Assembly: GCF_023023025.1 (NCBI RefSeq)
Contig: NZ_CP095481.1
Span: 6,523,001-6,587,000, forward strand
Origin: Amycolatopsis sp. WQ 127309
GTDB taxonomy: Bacteria; Actinomycetota; Actinomycetes; Mycobacteriales; Pseudonocardiaceae
Reading direction: 5' to 3'
Length of the DNA: 64,000 nucleotides
Shown: piece after piece, positions 21,429 through 31,645 of the stretch
How the letters are laid out: every line of letters begins with the position of its first letter
Numbering within the stretch: position 1 is the stretch's first letter
Notes under the pieces: model-generated
Seen by the model: the letters and a program-made list of their open reading frames with translations, nothing else
Told to the model about the DNA's origin: nothing
Database searches by the model: none
Program-made: the position numbers and the translations under genes

Positions 21429-23281
21429 TGGTCCAGACATATTGAGAGCTTCTCGTGCAGCGCCGTTGCCCTGGTGACCGTTGACGGCGCGGACCCGGCC
21501 GGCGGCCGGGTCCGCGCCGGCCACTCCGGCGTCTCGACCAGGTCGTCGAAACGCAGGCCGCTGGAGCGCTCGCCGCGGCCGGCGTCGCGGCGCACGCTCA
21601 GCCACACCGCGACCCGCCCGGTCTTCGTCCGGGTCCGGTTGTAGGCCACCGTCAGCCGGGTGCCGGCGCGCGGGACCTCCTCCTCGTTGACGTGGTACGA
21701 GTTCCCGGCGTCCAGGCCCTCCCGCAGCAACGCCGTCCGCGGCCGGACCGGCGTGCCGTCGACCTCGCTCGGCATCGTGGCCCGCTGCAGCTGCACGGTC
21801 CGGTTGTCGCCCGGCACGTGCACCGGGACGAACGGGATCCAGTTCTCCGGCACCGAACCCATGAGCTCGTAGGCGATCGGGGCGTGCGGGTCGGTCACGG
21901 TCCCGGGCGGGTGCACCCGGCGGCGGAACGCGAGCGACTCGGCCGCGACCTCGTCGCCCGCCCGCCCCTCACCGCTCGCCATCCGCACGGTCTGCTCGAT
22001 GCCCCACACCAGGTTCGCGCTCTCGTCACGGACCAGCGTGACCTCCTCCAGCGCCGGGCCCGTGGCGACCTTCGGGGTGCCCGGCGGCAGGAGCAGCCCG
22101 GCGTCCCCGTCGAGGGTGTACATCGACCACTGCCGCTCGCTGCCCGCGGCTGCGGGCGTGATCCAGCGCCGCTCGCCGAAGACGTCGGTCACGGCCAGGC
22201 CCTGGACCTTCGCGAGCGTGCCGGCGGGCAGGTCGCACGGCAACTGGTACCAGTCGTTGCCGAACACCAGCGCGAACTCGAGGAAGATCAGCCGCGCCAG
22301 GTCGGTGCTGTCCGGGGTGACGGCGGCGAAGTTGGTCCGCCCGTCCTCGACCGCCCACCACCGCGGCAGCGGCATGCCGGAGAACCGGACGGGCGCCGGG
22401 AACACGGTGCGGTTCAGCGCGGCCGGCGCCGCGGCGGTGCCGCCGAGCGAACCGCCGCCGACGGAGAACGCGTGCCAGTCCAGTTCGCCGCCGGGGTACT
22501 CGGGCGCCGTCAGCACCCGCTCGCCGTCGGGTGCCGGGGCGGAGACGGCGAACCGGTGCTCCAGCCGCCGCGGGTCCCACGCCGACTCGGCGCCCGGCTG
22601 GTCGATGAGGTCGTCGAACCAGCCGGTCAGCCGGAGCCCGAGCGCGTCGAGGGCGTCGCGGTCCTTGCGCTGCAGGCCGGAGATGCCGTCGGAGGCGTGC
22701 CCGCCGCCCTTGACGTGCTGGTAGAGCAGGTAGCCGTCCATCCGCCGGCCCGCCACCGCCTGCGTGGCCGCCCACACCTCGGGGTGCGCGGTCGCCGGGG
22801 CGCTCGGCCCGGGCAGGGCGATCGGGTAGTCGTGGACGTACTCCCCGGCGACGTCGCGGCGGTCCCGCACCGCCGACCCGGCGACCAGCTTCAGCCAGCG
22901 ACGGCCGAGCGAAAGCCGCAGGTCGAACGAGATCGGCTCGGTGCCGAACGCGAACGGCAGCGGCCGCCGTTCCGCCACCGTCTCGAGTGGACGGTCGGTG
23001 GGCAGCGGTCCGGCCGGCCCGTCGCCCGGCCGGAACCGGGTCGGCGGGCTCGCGGTGACCGAGTACGTCGCGGTGACCGGCGAGCCGCCGTCCGTGCCGC
23101 GGAACTCGCCGAGCTGCCACTGCCGGGCCAGCAGCCACAGCGGATCGCGGATCTCGGCGCGCAGCGCGCGGTCGAAGCCGGTGGTGCGGGGCCGGCCCTC
23201 CAGCCGGTTCCACACACCGACGGCCGGGTGCTCGCGGCGCAGCAGCGCGCCGGCGAGGTCCGGGATGCGGGGCTCAGTCAT
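21425..23281 (-). CDS. Giant-protein cassette, gene F: unknown 618-residue protein
   Basis: Last gene of the six-gene cassette; it starts inside the end of gene E (8-nt overlap). It is a soluble, signal-less protein of a family I cannot name. The N-terminal segment RDPLWLLARQWQLGEFRGTD (about residues 45-64) is the most motif-like stretch. Others are the basic FDLRLSLGRRWLKLV, DWYQLPCDLPAGTLAKVQGL (about 345-364) and, near the end, GRVAVWLSVRRDAGRGERS. Predicted structure is mixed with many strands and few cysteines. There is no catalytic motif that I recognise. Conservation of the RQWQ-like motif suggests a structural role with the other cassette products; this is inference. Confidence 0.85.
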   Translation of the reverse strand: MTEPRIPDLAGALLRREHPAVGVWNRLEGRPRTTGFDRALRAEIRDPLWLLARQWQLGEFRGTDGGSPVTATYSVTASPPTRFRPGDGPAGPLPTDRPLETVAERRPLPFAFGTEPISFDLRLSLGRRWLKLVAGSAVRDRRDVAGEYVHDYPIALPGPSAPATAHPEVWAATQAVAGRRMDGYLLYQHVKGGGHASDGISGLQRKDRDALDALGLRLTGWFDDLIDQPGAESAWDPRRLEHRFAVSAPAPDGERVLTAPEYPGGELDWHAFSVGGGSLGGTAAAPAALNRTVFPAPVRFSGMPLPRWWAVEDGRTNFAAVTPDSTDLARLIFLEFALVFGNDWYQLPCDLPAGTLAKVQGLAVTDVFGERRWITPAAAGSERQWSMYTLDGDAGLLLPPGTPKVATGPALEEVTLVRDESANLVWGIEQTVRMASGEGRAGDEVAAESLAFRRRVHPPGTVTDPHAPIAYELMGSVPENWIPFVPVHVPGDNRTVQLQRATMPSEVDGTPVRPRTALLREGLDAGNSYHVNEEEVPRAGTRLTVAYNRTRTKTGRVAVWLSVRRDAGRGERSSGLRFDDLVETPEWPARTRPPAGSAPSTVTRATALHEKLSICLDH

Positions 23282-26200
23282 GGGTGGCCTTCCAGCGCAG
23301 GTTCGCGATCGCGAGATCGGTGCTGATGGTGATCGGGCGGCGGGTCGCCGAGAGCACGGTCGCCGGCAGCAGCTGCGCGTACCCGGTGTCGTCCAGGTGC
23401 GCCGGTTCGACCAGCCGCGTCCGCGCCAGTGCGAAGGTCTCGGTGACGGCGGCGACGAGGTCGGCGACGTCCCAGGTGCCGGTCCGCACCGGCGGGGCGA
23501 CGAGCAGCATGCTCTGCGGCGGCTCGGAGTCCGGGCTGTCGGCGTGCACCGCGAGCCCGGTCGTCTCCCGGTCGGCGGGGATCACTTCGGTCCACTCGTC
23601 GAACAGCAGCCCGCACTCGGTGTCGTCGCCGCTCGACGGCTGGTCGGCGTAGTGCGCGGTGAACAGCACACGGTCCTCGACGAGGTCCGCGCCGGGGGCG
23701 AACTCCATCCCGAGCCAGTGGTCGTCGTCGCGGAACGGCAGCTGGATCGGCACCAGCGCCGGTTCGTCGTCCGCGTCGCCGGACAGCAGGCCGTCCTCGC
23801 CCCGCAGCGCGTCGCTGAGCAGCACGACCCGCTCCCACAGCCGCGGCATGTCGCGCACCCGGGCGACGCCGTGCAGCCAGTCGTCGACCGGGAAGTCCCG
23901 CCGGAACGGTGCCTGGGTCAGGTGCCGGACGAGGGCTTCCCGGTCGTCGAATGCGTCGTCCAGGTCGTGGGCGAGGTCGTCGGAGATCTTGTACTCGGGC
24001 ACGACCAGGACGTCCGGGCCGAGCAGTGCCCGCAGCGCGTCGAGCGCGGCCTGCGCGTCGTCGGACGCCGTCGCCCCGGGGAGGCCGACGCGGGCCAGCG
24101 CCGCCGCGCTCGCGGCCAGCCGGTCCTCGATCTCGGCGAGCAGGGCCTGGGCCCGCGCCAGCAGCTCGGCGCCGAACCCGACGACCCGGTCCTGCACGGC
24201 GGTCAGGTCGAGGCCGGTGGCGTCGATGTCGGTCAGCGGCTGCTGGTGGGCGACGGCGTCCAGCAGGCCGCCGAGCGTTTTTTCGTTCGTCCCGGCCAAG
24301 TTCCGCAGTGTGGTCACCCGCCCGGCGAACTGGTTGCGCGCCCGGCGCAGGGCCGAGAGGAAGTCGTTCGGCCGCGGCGGGTCGTCGTCCGGGGTGGTGG
24401 TGAGCAGGTGCTCGATCCGGCGCAGCAGCCGCAGCCGCTCGGCGTCCGGAGTGGACCTCGGCAGCCTGTCGTACGCGGCGAGCAGCACGTCGGCGTCGGC
24501 GAGCGCTTTTCCCAGCCGGGCGGCGAGCACGGCCACCGCCGCGAGGACGTCCGCGTAGACACCGCGCCGCCACGCGGCCAGCTCGCTCCAGCCGCTGCGG
24601 GCGATGCCGAAGCCGCCCGCAACGCCGGCCAGCTCGGCGTACCGGGTGAGGAACACGTCGATCCGGTCCAGCACGTCGCCACGCCGGGGCGGAGCCGGCG
24701 CCAGCGGGTAGAGCCGCGCGAGGTCGTCCACGTAGTCGTCGACGTCGTCGGCCAGGTCGGAGAGCGCGTCGCGGACCTCCTCCGGCCGTCTCTTCGACAC
24801 GCTGACGCCGTCGTCGATCGACCGGTCCGGGGTCGCCGGTCCGGCCGCCGGCACCAGGTCGGTCGGCTTCAGGGGCCGGCCGGTGGTCAGCAGCGTCCGC
24901 AACGCCGTGAGCAACGGCGACAGCTCGAAGAAGCTGACCTTGCCCGGGATCCGCTCGGTGTACCGGATGCTCAGCTCGGCGTCCGGCCGCGGCTCGTCGT
25001 CGTCGAGCACCGCGCCGATGATCCGGTCGTCGAGCCCGGCCATCGCCGCGTCCCCGGCCGGCCGCACAGCCCACAGCAGGTCGATCGCCGTCAGGCCGAG
25101 ATCGTCTTGCGTGACAACGCTTTCCTGGGCGTCGCCCTCGTCGTCGGTCCACCTGACCACCACGGCGACGTCCCGCGGCGCCGGCAGCAGGGACGGCAGC
25201 CAGTCGTCGACGGCCGGCTCGGCCTTGGCCCGGGGCGAGCGCCGCCCGGCCGGGTTCAGCCCGGTCTTCAGGCGGAGCCCGAACCGGTGGGTGAGCGTGG
25301 TCCCGCTGCGCGGCGTCTCGATCACCGCCGGCTCCGGCGGCAGGCCGTCCTTGGCGTAGGAGTCGAGGGTCGCCGCGGCGCGGTCGACGTTGCCGGCGAG
25401 GGCCTGGTGCGCCGACTCGGCGACGGCGAGGTCGGCGACGGCGTCGTTGGCGTCCAGCAGCGCGGCCGCTTCCTCGGTGAGCGCCGTGGTCCGGTCCGGA
25501 TCGGCGTCCGGCAGCCCGGGCAGGTCGAAGGGGTAGGTCCGCGAGACGTCGTTGCGGGTCAGGTGCCGGACCAGCGCCAGGCCGTCGACGACGTTGCCGG
25601 CCTCGACCTGCCCGATCGCGACCTCATCGTCGTCCGCCGCCACCGCCGTCTGCTCGATCTTCCCGGCCCGCAACGGGAACCGGAGGCGCAACGCCGCGAT
25701 GAACGCGTCGACCTCGGCCTCGTCGTGCCGGTCGTGGAGGCCGCGTTCGAACCGGTAGCCCAGCAGCGCGCCGAGGGACTGGCCCTGCCGCAGACCGTCC
25801 AGGATGGACAGTGCGACGCGGACGCGGCCGGCGTCGAGGTTCACCGCGAACGCGCCGGGGTTGCCGGGCGTGCGGTTGGCGGCGTACCCGGCCCGCAGGA
25901 CAGCGGCCGTGCGGGCGTGGGCGGGTGAGGGCGTGTGCACGAACCCCTCGTTGCGCGGATCGTGCAGCAGCGGCTTGCCGCCGGCGAACACCGTCGCGAG
26001 CGGCCCGGTCAGCGTGACCGGTTCGAGCGGCACCGTGCTGGGCCGGACGTCTTCCAGCCAGCCGTACGCGCCGAGGTGCAGCCCGGTGCGCGCGGGCGCG
26101 GTGCCGTCGGGGCCGAACCGCAGCTCGGACAGCCGCTCGGTGGCCAGGCCGAGCCGCCACGCGTCCAGCCGGTAAGTGGCCAGGTCGAGGTGTTCGGCGA

Positions 26201-28487
26201 GCACCCGTTCCAGCCGGGCGGTCGGCAGGTCCGCGAGCACGTCGAGGGCCTTGACCTGCTCGGCGAGCGCGGCGGTCGGCCCCGGCCGGCCCAAGACGTC
26301 CGGGATGAAGTCGGCGAGCAGCCGATCCGGGTCGCCGGTGACGGCGGGCGCCGGGGAGTACAGCAGCCGGAAGCGGCTCTCGCTCGGCGCGGGGGCGACG
26401 CCGACGTGGACGAACGGCGCGTCCGCCGGGGACGGCACGGGGACCCCGGCCGCGGCCGCGAGCGCGCGGGCCGCGTCGTCCCAGCCGAGCAGCACCGCGT
26501 GCCGCAGCACCAGGTACAGCAGCGTCGGCGGGGGAGCGTCGCCGGCGAACCCGAGCTCCAGCCGGATGGCGTCGAGGTCGGTCCGCCCCGGGTCCGCACC
26601 GGCCAGATCGGCCAGCCAGCGGACGTAGTTCTTCCCGTCCGCGGTGTACGGCCGGATCGGGTCGGTCTCCGACAGCGGCCGGTCGTCGACCAGCGGGGCC
26701 AGGAAGGGCTGCTGGAAGTCGGCGAACAACCGGCGCAGCTGGTCCGGGTCCACGCCGGCCGCGGCGCCGAACCGGGCCAGCAACGCGCGCACCGGCTGCG
26801 GCTCGTTCAGCGCGTCCAGGGCCGGCCGCACGGTCGCGCCCCGCCCGCCCAGGTTCTCCCGGTTGAAGAAGTCCTCGACGCTGTGGGCGTACCGCTGGTG
26901 GTACTCGGCCGACGTCGGGTGCAGCGCGAGGACGTCCAGCAGCAGCTGGTGCGGGTCGGCGGCGGCCGGGTCGAGCCGCGGCACCCGGGCGGTGGCCGCG
27001 GCCCAGTCCTGGCCCACGGCGTCCAGGACCTTCTGCAACGCGCGTCGGTGCGTCGCCGCCGGGGGATAGGCGAGCCGGGAGAACGCCGTCGTCGGCAGGA
27101 TCCCGTACGGCTGCCGCCCGATTTTCACCGCCGGCAGCGGGCCGCGGCCGGAGACGTACTTCAGGAAGAAGTCGCGGGTCGCCGCGACGGCGGCCGGGCC
27201 GAGCAGCGGGTTCAGCGCGGTCTGCAGGAACGAGCCCCAGGTCGCCGGCCACAGGGCGGTGTTGGCGGCCCGCGCGTCACGCTGGTCGGTGCCGTCGGCG
27301 TTCGGCATCCCGGTCAGCACGGCGGGATCCAGGCCGAGCAGCTCGGCGAACTGCCGCCCGTCCGTGCGGCCGGTCCAGTCCGCCGTCGCCGCGAACGCCG
27401 TCGGAGCGGCGTTCCGCAGCACGGCGTCGGCCTCCTGGTCCGCGTCGACGCCCGCCGGTGCCGCCTCGGAGTTGTTGGTCGGCGTTCCTTGCGGCAGCAG
27501 GGAAAAGCCGTCCGAGCCACGCAGCTGCCGGGTCACGAGATCGGCCAGGTCGAGCGCGGTCTGCGCCGGCGTGGACTGCTCGCGCAGGCCGAGCACGACC
27601 AGCCGGTCGAGCCCGCCGCGCAGCTGGTCGGTCAGCGGGATCCGCACGCCCATCCCGACCGCGACCGCCCGGTCGAAGTCGGTGAGCCAGCGCAGGTCGT
27701 CCGGGACGTGCAGCACCCCGGTCTTCTCGTCGACGCTGATCTTGTCGGCGGCGGCCGGGTCCGGGCTCACCGCCAGCGTCGCCGGGACCGCGGCGCCGGT
27801 CACCGACACCACCTGCGCGCCACCGGCGAACCCGAGCACCCGGAAGCGGTCCGGCAGCAGCCGCGCCCGCGCGGCGCCGGTCCACGAATCCGTCGCGACG
27901 GTGCCCGCCGCGGGCGCCGGCAGCACGAGGAACGCGACCACGACGTCGTCGACCGCGCTCACCGCGGCACCGTCCACTCCGGACGGACGCCGGGCGCGGA
28001 TCGCGGCGGCGCGGTCGGCCTTCACGGCGGTGGTGAGGGCGACGTCCGCCTGCCGGATCGCCTCCCGGTCGCCGTGGGCGCGCCAGACGGCGCTCCAGTA
28101 GGTGACCGACGGCTGCCGGTCGGCCGGGACGGGCGCGGTGGTGCCGCGGACGACGAGCACCACGGCGCCGTCCCGGACGCCGGTGGGTTCGTCCGCCGGG
28201 TTCGTGGGTTTCCGGGTCCGCAGCAGCCAGGCCGCGCGCCCGGGCGACACCCGCCCGGCCAGCTCCCGCCAGGCGGCCTGGAGCCGGGCGGCCCGGCCGC
28301 CCGCGGCCCAGCGGGCGGTCCAGTAGGCGTCGAGCGCGGCGATCTCGGCGTCGGCCGGCTTCGCCTCGAACTTCTCCACGGCCCAGTCGTCGGGGAACAC
28401 CCGGACCAGCAGTTCGGTGGCGGTGAAGCGGGTTTCGACGCGGACCGGCGCCAGCAGCACCGGGAAGTCGTCGCTCAACGCGGTCAT
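23274..28487 (-). CDS. Giant-protein cassette, gene E: unknown 1737-residue protein
   Basis: The largest protein in the window, without signal peptide or membrane segment. It opens with LLAPVRVETRFTATELLVRV and FPDDWAVEKFEAK, a start I associate with uncharacterised very large bacterial proteins. Motif-like stretches are ANTALWPATWGSFLQTALNP (about residues 408-427), the basic VKIGRQPYGILPTTAFSRL (about 455-473) and RYAHSVEDFFNRENLG. The last 500 residues include long helices that may be coiled (AAVAVLAARLGKALADADVL) and a beta-rich C-terminal domain (LVPIQLPFRDDDHWLGMEF). The ATG overlaps the stop of gene D (ATGA). No nucleotide-binding or hydrolase motif was found. Its size suggests a scaffold or machine part. 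Confidence 0.85.
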   Translation of the reverse strand: MTALSDDFPVLLAPVRVETRFTATELLVRVFPDDWAVEKFEAKPADAEIAALDAYWTARWAAGGRAARLQAAWRELAGRVSPGRAAWLLRTRKPTNPADEPTGVRDGAVVLVVRGTTAPVPADRQPSVTYWSAVWRAHGDREAIRQADVALTTAVKADRAAAIRARRPSGVDGAAVSAVDDVVVAFLVLPAPAAGTVATDSWTGAARARLLPDRFRVLGFAGGAQVVSVTGAAVPATLAVSPDPAAADKISVDEKTGVLHVPDDLRWLTDFDRAVAVGMGVRIPLTDQLRGGLDRLVVLGLREQSTPAQTALDLADLVTRQLRGSDGFSLLPQGTPTNNSEAAPAGVDADQEADAVLRNAAPTAFAATADWTGRTDGRQFAELLGLDPAVLTGMPNADGTDQRDARAANTALWPATWGSFLQTALNPLLGPAAVAATRDFFLKYVSGRGPLPAVKIGRQPYGILPTTAFSRLAYPPAATHRRALQKVLDAVGQDWAAATARVPRLDPAAADPHQLLLDVLALHPTSAEYHQRYAHSVEDFFNRENLGGRGATVRPALDALNEPQPVRALLARFGAAAGVDPDQLRRLFADFQQPFLAPLVDDRPLSETDPIRPYTADGKNYVRWLADLAGADPGRTDLDAIRLELGFAGDAPPPTLLYLVLRHAVLLGWDDAARALAAAAGVPVPSPADAPFVHVGVAPAPSESRFRLLYSPAPAVTGDPDRLLADFIPDVLGRPGPTAALAEQVKALDVLADLPTARLERVLAEHLDLATYRLDAWRLGLATERLSELRFGPDGTAPARTGLHLGAYGWLEDVRPSTVPLEPVTLTGPLATVFAGGKPLLHDPRNEGFVHTPSPAHARTAAVLRAGYAANRTPGNPGAFAVNLDAGRVRVALSILDGLRQGQSLGALLGYRFERGLHDRHDEAEVDAFIAALRLRFPLRAGKIEQTAVAADDDEVAIGQVEAGNVVDGLALVRHLTRNDVSRTYPFDLPGLPDADPDRTTALTEEAAALLDANDAVADLAVAESAHQALAGNVDRAAATLDSYAKDGLPPEPAVIETPRSGTTLTHRFGLRLKTGLNPAGRRSPRAKAEPAVDDWLPSLLPAPRDVAVVVRWTDDEGDAQESVVTQDDLGLTAIDLLWAVRPAGDAAMAGLDDRIIGAVLDDDEPRPDAELSIRYTERIPGKVSFFELSPLLTALRTLLTTGRPLKPTDLVPAAGPATPDRSIDDGVSVSKRRPEEVRDALSDLADDVDDYVDDLARLYPLAPAPPRRGDVLDRIDVFLTRYAELAGVAGGFGIARSGWSELAAWRRGVYADVLAAVAVLAARLGKALADADVLLAAYDRLPRSTPDAERLRLLRRIEHLLTTTPDDDPPRPNDFLSALRRARNQFAGRVTTLRNLAGTNEKTLGGLLDAVAHQQPLTDIDATGLDLTAVQDRVVGFGAELLARAQALLAEIEDRLAASAAALARVGLPGATASDDAQAALDALRALLGPDVLVVPEYKISDDLAHDLDDAFDDREALVRHLTQAPFRRDFPVDDWLHGVARVRDMPRLWERVVLLSDALRGEDGLLSGDADDEPALVPIQLPFRDDDHWLGMEFAPGADLVEDRVLFTAHYADQPSSGDDTECGLLFDEWTEVIPADRETTGLAVHADSPDSEPPQSMLLVAPPVRTGTWDVADLVAAVTETFALARTRLVEPAHLDDTGYAQLLPATVLSATRRPITISTDLAIANLRWKATHD

Positions 28488-31400
28488 CGGGGCACCATTT
28501 CCTGTGCGTGCACGGCCACCAGGACCGGGACTTGGAAGAGGATGTAGGCCAGGTCGGCGGAGCTGAGCCCCGCGGACCACACCGGCAGCTGCACGTCTTC
28601 GGCGCGCTGGTCCAGCTTCTCCGCGTCGTCGGTCCCGTCGAAGCCGGCCAGCGGCACCGTGACGGCCGGGTCGAGGTCGAGGAAGCCGCGCCGGGCCGGG
28701 TCGACGTCGTCCCAGGTGAGGTCGTTCCAGACCTCGAGGTGGGTCGGCGGCCCGTCGTCGACGCCGAACCGCGGGTCGCCGGGGCGCTCCTTCAGCACGA
28801 AGAACCAGCCCGCGTCGACGCCCGGCCGGCCGAGCGCCTGATCGGTGTCGAGGTCGAAGCCGAGCAGGTAGATGTCCGGCTCGACCTTTGCTTCGTACAA
28901 CGGCAGCTGGACCTGCTCCGGCGACGGCAGGCCGGTCGCCGGCAGCTCGACGAGCCGTCGCGGCCGGGTCGGGTCGGGCCGCCCGTCCGCGCCCGGCGGC
29001 CACTCCGCCTTGTGCGCGTAGATCGCCGCCGTCGGGTACTTCTTCAGCAGCTCGCCGCGGATCACCAGGACGAGGTCGTCGCCCTGCGGCCGGACGTCCA
29101 CGCGGTTGTCGTTGCCGCCGAGGCGGGCGTCGAGGGGCCACTCGTGGATCGGCGGGATGTCGTAGCCCCGCTCACGCCGCGCCGCCGCGGTCTCGCGCGG
29201 CCGCGGCAACGCCGTGACCGGGTCCCAGAACTGCCGGAACGGCGTCCCGCGCTGGTCGGTCGGGTACTCCCGCCAGAGCAGCTCGCGCGCCATCTCGTGG
29301 TTGAGCCCGACGAGGTAGGACTCGATGAACTCGCGGTTGTTCGCCAGCAGGGTGATCGAGTTCGGCGGCAGCAGGTTGAGGTTCGGGACGAACGCGTCGA
29401 CCGAGAGGTCCAGCAGCGTCCGGTACACCGGCAGGTCGAACACCGGGTACGCCATGGCTTCGACGAACGCGGCCGCGAACGGGCGCAGCCGCTCGGGCAG
29501 GCTGACCGAGCCTTCGAACAGGGTGCGGGGCACGGTCTCGTCGGACCGCAGCCCGGCGAGCACGGACGTGGTCGTGCCGAGCAGGTCGAGCCGGGGCGGG
29601 CGCGGGGCGTGCCCGACCGCGACCCCCGCGTCGAGCCCCTGGTACAGCTCGCGCAGCGCGGCCTTGAAGCGCGTCGCCTCTTCGCTGTCGGTGGTGCCGG
29701 GGTGCGGCACGGTCGTTTCGTCCAGGCCGCGGAGCACGAAGTCCGGGCTGTGCGCCAAGACGTCGACCGGGTCGGCGCCGGGCGGCCGGTCCGGGTGCAG
29801 CGTGGCGGCCAGGTCGGCCGGCGTCACGAGCGCGCCGGGCGTCACCTTGACCGGCGCCGCGGTGACCGGCGCGACGGGATCGTCCATTCTGGACAGCAGC
29901 GCGTCCGCCCTGGCGCCGTCGAACGGCAGGGTCCGCATCAGCCGCGAGCCCGGCCGGGTGATGCGCCGCATCGCCGGGGACACCGGCGCCGTCGCGACCT
30001 GGCTGGTCGCCACCCGGAAGCCGACCGCGACCTGGTCCGCGCCGTCCGCGACCAGGCCGGGGGTGGTGCCGCCGGCCGCGGTGGTGGTGACGCGGGAGTG
30101 GGCCGGCGCGGTCAGCGTCAGCGACCGGCCCGACAACGCGGGTGCCGCCGCCAGCGCGGCCGGGCTGCCCCCGGTCGGCGGGTCGACGTGCTTGGTCTGC
30201 AGCACGTGCCCGACCTCGCGGGCCAGCTGGGCGGCCCGGATCCGGCCGTTCGCGACCAGGACGTCGCCGACCTGCGCCCACGCGGCCGCCATCAGCTCCT
30301 CGTCGCGGGCCTTCACCACACGGGTACCCAGGTTCGCGGCGACCCGGAACCGCGGGTCGAGGTTCAGCCGGTGCACCCAGTTGTGGCTGATCGCGGGCGG
30401 GACGCGCACGCCGTCCTCGCCGGTCAGCAGCCGCGTGGTCAACGCGTGCCACCGGCCGTACAGCGGCGGCGTGATGACCGGGTCGGGGCCGACGTCGGCC
30501 AGGGGAGTGCCGGCGTGGGCCACGGCCGGTTCGTGGCGCTGGTAGTCGTCGGCCAGGTTCACCACCGCGGCCAGCGCCTCCTCGAACGGGTGCGGGTACG
30601 GCGGCGCCGACGGCGTGTCCAGGAAGTTGTCCCAGTTCTCGGCCGGGTCGACCGGCGCGTCCCGCCGCGCGGGCACCTTGAGTGCCCCGCCGAGCGGCAG
30701 CACCCCGCCCAGCTCGGCGGGTGTGGTGATGCCGTCCAGCCCGAGACCGGGGGAGTTGTGCGCGTCCATCCCGCGACGGCCGACGCGCGGGTCCGCGGCC
30801 TGCGGCTTCAGCAGCCGGACGAGGAACTCGAAGTCGCCCGCGGTGCCGGTGCCGAACGCCCACCGGTGGTAGTAGGGCAGCTGCCCTTCGGCCGCCCGGT
30901 TCGGGTAGTGCGGGCCCCAGCTCGAGTACAGCGCGCCCGGCGACGCCGCCGGGTCGAGCCCGAGGCCCGCGAGCCGCCCGGTCTCGAAGGCCGGCACCAG
31001 GAACGCCTCGTACGCGGTGCCGGGCCGCAGCCGCCGCGGGCAGATCAGCCGGGCGCACGCGCTGTCGGCGTTGGTGCGCAGCACTTCGCCGAGCGCGGCC
31101 AGCGCGCCGGCGGTGTCGTCGGTCGCGACCGGGGCGGCCAGCGCGCCGTTGACGTGGACGTGCGCCCACGCGCCGAGCTGCTCGGGCCGCGGCAGCGTGC
31201 CGGCCGGGTCGGCCACGACGATGGCGGGCAGCGGGTGCGGCGTCCCCGGCACCTCGGTGAACTCCGTGCCGGTGGCCAGCACCACGAGCGCCAGCCACGG
31301 CGCGAGCCGCCGGGTGCCCGCGTCCGGGGCGGCCGGGCTGTAGCGCCAGGGAAAGTCCTCCTCGGAGAACTCGATGTGGGCCAGGAAGTTCGGTTCCACA

Positions 31401-31645
31401 GTGGACACCCCGGGCCGCGGCTCGGTCCGCGAGATCGCCCGCGGGTCCACCCCGACGACGTCGCCGGGCCCGTAGAGCTGGACGTCCTTCGACACGGGCA
31501 GGCTGATCGTGCCGCCGCCGAGCGCGTCGCCGACGACCTGCAGCCGCACCGGGACGGAGGCGCGTTCGGCGGTCTGCGGGTTCTCGGTGATCCGGGTGCT
31601 GATGCCGGTGCGCAGCCACGGCAGGAAGGAGTACGCGCTGGTCAC
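28484..31645 (-). CDS. Giant-protein cassette, gene D: unknown 1053-residue protein
   Basis: A GTG-initiated gene whose start overlaps the stop of the kelch gene C (GTGA) and whose stop overlaps the start of gene E (ATGA), so all three are translationally coupled. No signal peptide. Recognisable stretches are SAYSFLPWLRTGISTRI at the N-terminus, HIEFSEEDFPWRYSPAAPD and RLAPWLALVVLATGTEF (about residues 88-125). In the C-terminal third come NREFIESYLVGLNHEMAREL and LLWREYPTDQRGTPFRQFWD (about 770-810). The last is very distinctive and should be an excellent search seed. No known enzyme motif was seen. Similar proteins exist in distant bacteria as far as I recall, always uncharacterised. Confidence 0.85.
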   Translation of the reverse strand: MTSAYSFLPWLRTGISTRITENPQTAERASVPVRLQVVGDALGGGTISLPVSKDVQLYGPGDVVGVDPRAISRTEPRPGVSTVEPNFLAHIEFSEEDFPWRYSPAAPDAGTRRLAPWLALVVLATGTEFTEVPGTPHPLPAIVVADPAGTLPRPEQLGAWAHVHVNGALAAPVATDDTAGALAALGEVLRTNADSACARLICPRRLRPGTAYEAFLVPAFETGRLAGLGLDPAASPGALYSSWGPHYPNRAAEGQLPYYHRWAFGTGTAGDFEFLVRLLKPQAADPRVGRRGMDAHNSPGLGLDGITTPAELGGVLPLGGALKVPARRDAPVDPAENWDNFLDTPSAPPYPHPFEEALAAVVNLADDYQRHEPAVAHAGTPLADVGPDPVITPPLYGRWHALTTRLLTGEDGVRVPPAISHNWVHRLNLDPRFRVAANLGTRVVKARDEELMAAAWAQVGDVLVANGRIRAAQLAREVGHVLQTKHVDPPTGGSPAALAAAPALSGRSLTLTAPAHSRVTTTAAGGTTPGLVADGADQVAVGFRVATSQVATAPVSPAMRRITRPGSRLMRTLPFDGARADALLSRMDDPVAPVTAAPVKVTPGALVTPADLAATLHPDRPPGADPVDVLAHSPDFVLRGLDETTVPHPGTTDSEEATRFKAALRELYQGLDAGVAVGHAPRPPRLDLLGTTTSVLAGLRSDETVPRTLFEGSVSLPERLRPFAAAFVEAMAYPVFDLPVYRTLLDLSVDAFVPNLNLLPPNSITLLANNREFIESYLVGLNHEMARELLWREYPTDQRGTPFRQFWDPVTALPRPRETAAARRERGYDIPPIHEWPLDARLGGNDNRVDVRPQGDDLVLVIRGELLKKYPTAAIYAHKAEWPPGADGRPDPTRPRRLVELPATGLPSPEQVQLPLYEAKVEPDIYLLGFDLDTDQALGRPGVDAGWFFVLKERPGDPRFGVDDGPPTHLEVWNDLTWDDVDPARRGFLDLDPAVTVPLAGFDGTDDAEKLDQRAEDVQLPVWSAGLSSADLAYILFQVPVLVAVHAQEMVPR